Source: Betaproteobacteria bacterium (lineage in GTDB: Bacteria; Pseudomonadota; Gammaproteobacteria; Burkholderiales; Casimicrobiaceae). From it: a stretch of 11,289 nt of DNA. Shown in pieces: positions 7,251-11,289 of the stretch. Every line of letters begins with the position of its first letter. Position 1 is the first letter of the stretch. The notes under the pieces were generated by a model, which saw only the letters and a program-made list of their open reading frames with translations, searched no databases and had not been told where the DNA came from. A program made the position numbers and the translations under genes. The stretch is from the NCBI GenBank assembly GCA_003153335.1, contig PLYG01000296.1, positions 362 to 11,650 of the forward strand, given 5' to 3'.

Positions 7251-7271
7251 ATTCCCGGCCAAGTCCAGTAT
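7243..7271 (+). promoter_or_regulatory. Weak plus-strand promoter candidate
   Basis: CTGACA (7243-7248), 17-nt spacer, CAGTAT (7266-7271). The -35 is good (5/6) and the -10 poor (3/6). Transcription would start near 7278 and pass through the structured RNA into the sugar dehydrogenase gene. Confidence 0.2.
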
Positions 7272-7350
7272 CTGTCTCACGCATGGGCACCGTGGCGCCG
7301 GCAACGGCGAATGAGTGAACCGGCAGCGGAAAGGAGGCAAGCCCCAAGCT

Positions 7351-7480
7351 GCGGTACCTCTCGGGTGTCCGTGCGGCAGGCAACGAGTCTCTCCTCGAGC
7401 CTACAGTGGGGGCGCCCTTCCGTTGGCGGCGTTTAACGGTTACGATCGGCCGTGAGCGGCCCGGGAAGGGTGCTTTTTTT
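7351..7480 (+). ncRNA. 6S-like structured RNA (SsrS candidate) or cis-acting leader
   Basis: Four short blocks resemble 6S RNA in the correct order: CTCGGGTGTCCG (7360-7371), CTCCTCGAGCCTA (7391-7403), CGGTTACG (7437-7444) and GCGGCCCGG (7456-7464). A 6S-type fold can be drawn: closing helix CCTCTCGGG (7357-7365) with CCCGGGAAGG (7460-7469) with small bulges, an internal loop, then GCGGC (7373-7377) with GCCGT (7449-7453) below a large central bubble. Seven T follow at 7474-7480. 6S RNA mimics an open promoter and sequesters sigma70 RNA polymerase. Against this, only 36 nt separate GAGCC from GGTTAC; in E. coli it is about 115. A competing 10-bp stem, GCGCCCTTCC (7412-7421) with GGAAGGGTGC (7464-7473), sits immediately before the T-run and would act as a terminator or attenuator for the gene starting at 7492. 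Confidence 0.42.
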
Positions 7481-7491
7481 CGGAGTGAACA

Positions 7492-8640
7492 ATGAACGTA
7501 GCGGCGGGAATCGGCAGGCGATGGCGTGTGCAATGGCGGGCTTTGCTGCTGGCGGCTGCAGTCTCGACCGGCGCATTCGCGCAGGCCGACTTGCCACTCG
7601 ACAAAATAAAACTGCCTCCAGGATTCAGGATCGAACTGGTCGCGCGGGTACCGAACGCGCGCGCGATGGCCTGGGGCGCGACCAGCGACCGGGGCAGCAC
7701 GCTGTTCGTGGGTTCGATGGGCGAGGGCAAGGTCTACGCGTTGTCATTGCCCGCCGCCGGGAGCCAGGACAAGATCGTCGTCCATCGGATTGCCTCGGGC
7801 CTCAACTTGCCGGTCGGCGTCGCGTACCGCGATGGGGCGCTTTTTGTTTCGGCGGTAAGCAAGGTGCTGCGCTTCGACGATATCGATCGCAGGCTGGCCG
7901 AGCCGCCGGCGCCCAAGGTCGTGCGCGACACGTATCCGACCGACACGCAACACGGCTGGAAGTACATCGCGTTCGGTCCCGACGGCTATCTCTACGTCCC
8001 GGTCGGCGCGCCCTGCAACATCTGCGATCCGGACAGCAACCGCTACGCCAACATCATGCGGATGAAACCCGACGGCAGCGACGTCCAGGTCTTTGCGCGC
8101 GGCGTGCGCAACTCCGTGGGATTCGCCTGGCATCCGCAGACCGGCGAGTTATGGTTTACCGACAATGGCCGCGACATGCTCGGGGACGATTTGCCGCCCG
8201 ATGAACTGAACCACGCGCCGCGCCCGGGGATGCATTTCGGCTATCCGTACTGCCATGGCGGCATGATCGCCGATCCGGAATTCGGCAAGCTGCATCCGTG
8301 CTCGGAATACACGCCGCCCGCGCAACGGCTGGGACCGCATGTGGCGTCGCTGGGGATGAAATTCTATACGGGCACGCAATTCCCCGCGCGTTATCGGAAC
8401 CAGATCATCATCGCTGAACATGGATCATGGAACCGCAGCAAGAAAATCGGCTACCGGCTCAGCCTGGTCACCCTGGACGGCGACAAAGCCGTGGGTTACG
8501 AGACCTTTGTCGAAGGCTGGCTGCAGGGTGAGACGCCATGGGGCAGACCGGTCGACGTGCTCAATGCGCCCGACGGCTCCTTGCTGGTCTCCGACGATTA
8601 CGCGGGAGCGATCTACCGGATTCGTTACGACGCGAAATAA
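7492..8640 (+). CDS. Secreted PQQ-dependent sugar (sorbosone/glucose-type) dehydrogenase
   Basis: A 382-residue six-bladed beta-propeller oxidoreductase of the soluble glucose/sorbosone dehydrogenase family, which oxidises sugars or aldoses in the periplasm with PQQ. Residues 1-30 are a signal peptide (GIGRRWR, hydrophobic core, GAFA before Q31). The mature start LPLDKIKLPPGFRIEL is typical of the family. H154 in TQHGWKYIAFGPDGYLYV is in the position of the catalytic base of the family. Further motifs are GVRNSVGFAW (204-213), WFTDNGRD, GSWNRS (311-316) and a closing LLVSDDYAGAIYRIRY. CNIC (175-178) and C254/C270 may form disulfides. The ATG has GGAG six nucleotides upstream (7482-7485), immediately after a T-run of the upstream structured RNA. 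The substrate is unknown and no PQQ-synthesis gene is in view. Confidence 0.93.
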   Translation: MNVAAGIGRRWRVQWRALLLAAAVSTGAFAQADLPLDKIKLPPGFRIELVARVPNARAMAWGATSDRGSTLFVGSMGEGKVYALSLPAAGSQDKIVVHRIASGLNLPVGVAYRDGALFVSAVSKVLRFDDIDRRLAEPPAPKVVRDTYPTDTQHGWKYIAFGPDGYLYVPVGAPCNICDPDSNRYANIMRMKPDGSDVQVFARGVRNSVGFAWHPQTGELWFTDNGRDMLGDDLPPDELNHAPRPGMHFGYPYCHGGMIADPEFGKLHPCSEYTPPAQRLGPHVASLGMKFYTGTQFPARYRNQIIIAEHGSWNRSKKIGYRLSLVTLDGDKAVGYETFVEGWLQGETPWGRPVDVLNAPDGSLLVSDDYAGAIYRIRYDAK

Positions 8641-8643
8641 GAC

Positions 8644-8653
8644 CCTCCGGAGG
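8644..8653. other. Palindrome in the convergent gap between two genes
   Basis: CCTCCGGAGG is a perfect 10-bp palindrome four bases after the sugar dehydrogenase stop, in a 36-nt convergent spacer. It has no hairpin loop and no T-run, so termination here is unproven; no other terminator is visible for either gene. Confidence 0.2.
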
Positions 8654-8676
8654 CCGCACTGACAGGCCGCCAAGGA

Positions 8677-10326
8677 CTATGATGACTTCCCGCGCGGAGG
8701 CAAGCGCGGAGGCAAGCGCGTAGTCATCCCCGGTCTGAAGTTGGGCGCCGTAGCGCCAGGGTGTTGCGCGGTCTTGGACTCGACGGTGAACCGTGACCAG
8801 ACCCATCCGCGTCCGAACTCGATGGCTTCGCCCAACTTCAGCGAAGTGCGCGAGTCGCCGGAAATGTGATAAACGAGCAGACCGGTCTTGTAGTCGCTAT
8901 GGCGAAGAATCAGCGAGCGCAACGGGGCCGGAAGAATCGCGCCCGTCGAGGGCAGATACAGCGCCACCAGCGCCGCCGAATCCGGCGCCTGTGCGCCACT
9001 CCGGGGAATCGGGTCCCGGAAATTGTCCGGCCACAGGCTAATAGCTTTCACTTCGCTTGCAATCATTTCGACGCCCAGCTCGATGCGGTTGCCCTCGAAC
9101 CGCTTGACGCGGCGCACGACGCCGATCTGCCAATCCGCGGCGCCCTCCTTGCGCATGGAAATCAGCGCCCCGACGGGAAACTGGTCGGCGCTCTCGTTTT
9201 CGAACTGAATGCGGCAGTCCAGGGGGCTGGCTTCGACGATACGCCAGCGCCCGCTGCGGATCAGCGTGTCCCAGAATTCGCCGGCGTTTTCCATTTCGGC
9301 CAGCAGCTCGCGATGAATGCTGTGGAGGCCCGGCACCAGCGCGACGGGTATGTCGGCAGGCTGGCGTTCCGCCCGGCGCGGAACGCCCCTGTAGTCTGGC
9401 GCCCAGTGCGCGGCCAGCCGTTCCAGCCAGGCGATGCGTACCTTCCGGTTCAGCGCATCGCCGGCGTCGTCCGCGGCAATATCGGCCAGGCGTTTCTTGA
9501 TGTGCGCGAACAACGGCTCCGGATCGAGGAACAGCGTCCGGTCGGTCACCGTGACCCCATGCGCCAAAACCAGCCCGACCAGCGAATCCGGATCCAGTGC
9601 GAACGTCGCGTGCGCCGGCTCGTCCGCCCGCAGGCGCAGCTTGTCGGAACATTCGTTCAACAGCACCGACGCATGCTCGATTTCCTGCGCAGTGAACGAA
9701 CCGCTTGCCAGCCGCGCGAGCAGCAGCAGGTTCGCGTACTCGCCCTCGATGGTCGCCAGCTTGCCGTCGCGGTGCGGCGCGTAGACCGGCAACCGGTGCA
9801 CGCCGGCAGCGGTCGCGTAACGGAACAGGTTGCTGGTCATCTGCCACAGCGCGGGCACCAGGTCGTCGTAACGAAACAGCCGCACGCGGTTTTGCAGATT
9901 CCAATAGCGGAACATCCCCAGCAGTACTTGCCCGAGCTGGCCGTCATTCCGGATCGCCGGCTTAGCCGCCTTGTGGGCGCGGTAGAACAGCTCGTAGGTG
10001 GCGCCGATCCAGCGCGCCGCGTCGTCGAGCTTTTTCAGCACCGCCTTGTTCGCTGTCCGATTACCGGCAAGATAGGTCTCGGTCATTTCGCGGATGCATC
10101 GATGCGCGCTGACGTCGAGCAGCAGGAACGCCGCCAGACTGGCCGAGTTGATTTTCGGGGACGCGTTGAACGAATTGATTTGGGCCAACAGCTCCTGCAT
10201 CTGCTCGTCCGCATCCAGACGGGCGTTCTGCTGAATCCAGCGCTTGGTCGACCAGGTATGGGTGAGGGGATGCGCGCGGCCGCCGGACAACCGTGCAGTA
10301 ACACTTGCAATGAATTCGGTCAGCAT
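8677..10326 (-). CDS. Uncharacterised betaproteobacterial protein with a degenerate PilZ-like C-terminal domain
   Basis: A 549-residue cytoplasmic protein with no signal peptide or membrane segment. Residues about 1-320 look mainly helical (for example QMQELLAQINSFN, RYWNLQNRVRLF, EGEYANLLLLARLAS). Residues about 360-425 resemble a PilZ-type beta barrel: RWRIVEASPLDCRIQFE, then GALISMRKE, then QIGVVRRVKR and ELGVEMIA. Canonical PilZ domains bind cyclic di-GMP through RxxxR and D/NxSxxG; here the second motif is reduced to EASPLDC, so binding is doubtful. A further beta-rich part (about 455-515) follows, then a Pro/Arg-rich tail with a tandem LPPR repeat. I chose ATG 10326; a TTG at 10356 would add ten residues (MPVRRNRIEL), and neither has a strong ribosome-binding site. 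Family recognition rests on the general pattern, so a c-di-GMP or surface-sensing role is only a suggestion. It converges on the sugar dehydrogenase gene and diverges from the aldehyde dehydrogenase gene. Confidence 0.8.
   Translation of the reverse strand: MLTEFIASVTARLSGGRAHPLTHTWSTKRWIQQNARLDADEQMQELLAQINSFNASPKINSASLAAFLLLDVSAHRCIREMTETYLAGNRTANKAVLKKLDDAARWIGATYELFYRAHKAAKPAIRNDGQLGQVLLGMFRYWNLQNRVRLFRYDDLVPALWQMTSNLFRYATAAGVHRLPVYAPHRDGKLATIEGEYANLLLLARLASGSFTAQEIEHASVLLNECSDKLRLRADEPAHATFALDPDSLVGLVLAHGVTVTDRTLFLDPEPLFAHIKKRLADIAADDAGDALNRKVRIAWLERLAAHWAPDYRGVPRRAERQPADIPVALVPGLHSIHRELLAEMENAGEFWDTLIRSGRWRIVEASPLDCRIQFENESADQFPVGALISMRKEGAADWQIGVVRRVKRFEGNRIELGVEMIASEVKAISLWPDNFRDPIPRSGAQAPDSAALVALYLPSTGAILPAPLRSLILRHSDYKTGLLVYHISGDSRTSLKLGEAIEFGRGWVWSRFTVESKTAQHPGATAPNFRPGMTTRLPPRLPPRGKSS
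8692..8720. repeat. 12-bp tandem repeat (2.4 copies) inside an inverted repeat
   Basis: GCGCGGAGGCAA is repeated at 8692-8703 and 8704-8715 and continues for five more bases to 8720. In the minus-strand gene it encodes LPPR twice, close to the C-terminus. GATGACT (8681-8687) and AGTCATC (8722-8728) form a 7-bp inverted repeat around it. The repeat probably arose by slippage. Confidence 0.75.
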
Positions 10327-10386
10327 AAGCTCGATACGGTTACGCCGGACCGGCAACGCGTCCGCGAACGACTCTCCGAATAGTGC

Positions 10387-10403
10387 GGGCGCCCCAGGCG
10401 CCC
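10387..10403. other. GC-rich hairpin in the divergent spacer
   Basis: GGGCGCC (10387-10393) and GGCGCCC (10397-10403) are perfect reverse complements with the loop CCA. The hairpin lies about 60 nt upstream of the minus-strand gene's ATG and about 125 nt upstream of the aldehyde dehydrogenase ATG, so it could be an operator or a leader stem. No T-run follows in either direction. Confidence 0.4.
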
Positions 10404-10429
10404 AGCGACACGTTGAGTTATCCTACACT

Positions 10430-10459
10430 TTTACGCTGCGAAACAGGACGCACAATACT
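10430..10459 (+). promoter_or_regulatory. Candidate promoter of the aldehyde dehydrogenase gene
   Basis: TTTACG (10430-10435), 18-nt spacer, AATACT (10454-10459). Both boxes match four of six bases. It would give a leader of about 65 nt. The rest of the 10327-10529 spacer is AT-richer than its surroundings (for example CCTTTTTTGCC near 10460-10470) but shows no gene. Confidence 0.3.
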
Positions 10460-10529
10460 CCTTTTTTGCCGCAAGCCGAAGTTTACCGCCCCCAAGCCGA
10501 ATCCGCCCGCAACAAAAAGGATACAGATT

Positions 10530-11289
10530 ATGGACCAACACCCAGCTTCGCCCGTATCGGTGCAAATACCGCCTCCGCGCCATTTCATTGCCAACCGTCA
10601 AGTGGCGCCCGCCAGCGGCCAGACCATTCCGGTCATCGATCCCAGCGACGGCCGGGTATTCGCCAACCTTGCCCGCGGCAATGCCGAGGACATCGACCGC
10701 GCGGTCAAGGCAGCCGTTGCCGCCCGCGATGGCGCCTGGGGCAGGATGGCGCCGGCCGACAAGGGACGTCTGCTGATGCGGCTATCGCAAAGGATACTCG
10801 ATCACGATGAGGAGCTGATGCAACTCGAATCACGCGACTGCGGAAAGCCGCTCAAACAGGCCCGCGCCGACGTGAACGCCTGCGCCCGTTACTTCGAATT
10901 CTACGCCGGCGCTCCGGACAAGCTCCACGGCGACACGATTCCGTATTTGCCCGGCTACACGGTGCTGACGTGGCGCGAACCCCACGGCGTCACCGGCCAC
11001 ATCATCCCCTGGAATTACCCGCTGCAGATCTTCGGACGTAGCGTGGGCGGGGCGCTCGCGGCAGGCAATGCCTGCGTGGTCAAGCCCGCGGAGGATGCAT
11101 GCCTGTCGTTGCTGCGCGTGGCTGAACTGGCGGTCGACGCCGGATTCCCGCCGGGCGCGCTCAATATCGTGACCGGGTTGGGGCAAGAAGCCGGTATGGC
11201 GCTGGCCGAACATCCGGGAATCGAGCACATTTCGTTCACTGGTTCACCCGCAACCGGTTCCATTGTCGCGCAGGCCGGTGCCAAGCGGC
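10530..11289 (+). CDS. NAD(P)-dependent aldehyde dehydrogenase, N-terminal part (runs off the window)
   Basis: The first 253 residues of an ALDH-superfamily enzyme, which oxidises an aldehyde to the acid in the cytoplasm. The ATG at 10530 has AAAGG about nine nucleotides upstream, and the frame stays open to the window edge. Visible motifs are HFIANRQVAPASGQTIPVID near the N-terminus, HIIPWNYP (the Asn stabilises the oxyanion), VVKPAEDACLSLLRVAEL (the Lys binds the NAD ribose), GLGQEAG and the start of the Rossmann motif FTGSPATGS. The catalytic Cys and the downstream Glu lie beyond the edge and cannot be checked. The sequence is of the betaine-aldehyde / aminobutyraldehyde / general ALDH type common in Burkholderiales; the substrate cannot be assigned. 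It is divergent from the PilZ-like gene. Confidence 0.93.
   Translation, partial: MDQHPASPVSVQIPPPRHFIANRQVAPASGQTIPVIDPSDGRVFANLARGNAEDIDRAVKAAVAARDGAWGRMAPADKGRLLMRLSQRILDHDEELMQLESRDCGKPLKQARADVNACARYFEFYAGAPDKLHGDTIPYLPGYTVLTWREPHGVTGHIIPWNYPLQIFGRSVGGALAAGNACVVKPAEDACLSLLRVAELAVDAGFPPGALNIVTGLGQEAGMALAEHPGIEHISFTGSPATGSIVAQAGAKR

Larger units (their letters stand above)
7127..7491. other. 365-nt divergent regulatory region between argE and the sugar dehydrogenase
   Basis: No convincing gene for a protein lies here. Contents in order are the argE leader (7127-7190), a minus-strand promoter (7198-7226), a dyad (7219-7250), a weak plus-strand promoter (7243-7271), and a stable hairpin with a GCAA tetraloop (stem CGCCG/CGGCG, 7296-7309). 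These are followed by a perfect but orphan AAGGAGG (7331-7337), a 6S-like structured RNA ending in seven T (7351-7480), and the GGAG ribosome-binding site (7482-7485) of the downstream gene. Confidence 0.6.

Noticed and set aside
7333..7394. Glycine-riboswitch-like GGAGAGA on the minus strand
   Set aside because: The second conserved segments of a glycine aptamer (CCGAAGG and the CUCUCAGG partner) are not present.
7311..7436. 41-codon frame (ATG 7311) preceded by an 11-codon frame (7283-7318) in the argE/dehydrogenase spacer
   Set aside because: No Shine-Dalgarno at proper distance and no protein-like composition; the region is better explained as structured RNA.
8866..10383. Plus-strand frame of 505 codons opposite the PilZ-like gene
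   Set aside because: It is Arg/Gln-rich with no domain and no ribosome-binding site; the minus-strand frame has the more natural protein composition.

Overview
The window looks like an ordinary chromosomal segment of a GC-rich betaproteobacterium, most likely Burkholderiales. The evidence is the folP and glmM pair, a DUF5648-type secreted protein, a solo TRAP-type substrate-binding protein, the ArgE and AstE-like pair, and uniformly high-GC codon use. I see no phage, insertion sequence, CRISPR array, tRNA or rRNA. Nine protein genes cover nearly all of it; the last one runs off the right edge.

Left part (1-3599, plus strand): a repeat-like hairpin, then folP (dihydropteroate synthase), a secreted cytochrome c / Ig-like / DUF5648 fusion protein, and glmM (phosphoglucosamine mutase). 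folP and glmM are normally adjacent, so the exported haem protein is an insertion into a housekeeping pair. Next (3600-4864) is a TRAP-type periplasmic solute-binding protein. Its own promoter appears to overlap the glmM stop codon, and its leader is about 130 nt long.

Middle (4931-7126, minus strand): a two-gene operon with an 18-nt gap. ArgE (M20 metallopeptidase, N-acetylornithine deacetylase) is first and an M14-type succinylglutamate desuccinylase/aspartoacylase family protein is second. Both enzymes hydrolyse N-acyl amino acids, and the operon converges on the TRAP binding protein. A shared role in taking up and deacylating amino-acid derivatives is possible but is only inferred.

The 365-nt gap 7127-7491 is the main regulatory region. 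It holds a good minus-strand promoter for argE, a 7-bp dyad formed by two back-to-back -35 elements, and a structured RNA. That RNA carries four short blocks resembling 6S RNA (SsrS) in the right order and ends in seven T. It lies directly in front of a secreted PQQ-dependent sugar (sorbosone-type) dehydrogenase gene (7492-8640).

Right part: a minus-strand gene (8677-10326) for a mostly helical cytoplasmic protein with a PilZ-like but degenerate C-terminal domain. After a 203-nt divergent spacer comes the first two thirds of the N-terminal half of an NAD-dependent aldehyde dehydrogenase (10530 to the edge). Nothing here is clearly a new defence or mobile system. The items most worth checking are the 6S-like RNA with an unusually short apical arm, the cytochrome fusion inside folP-glmM, and the degenerate PilZ-like protein.
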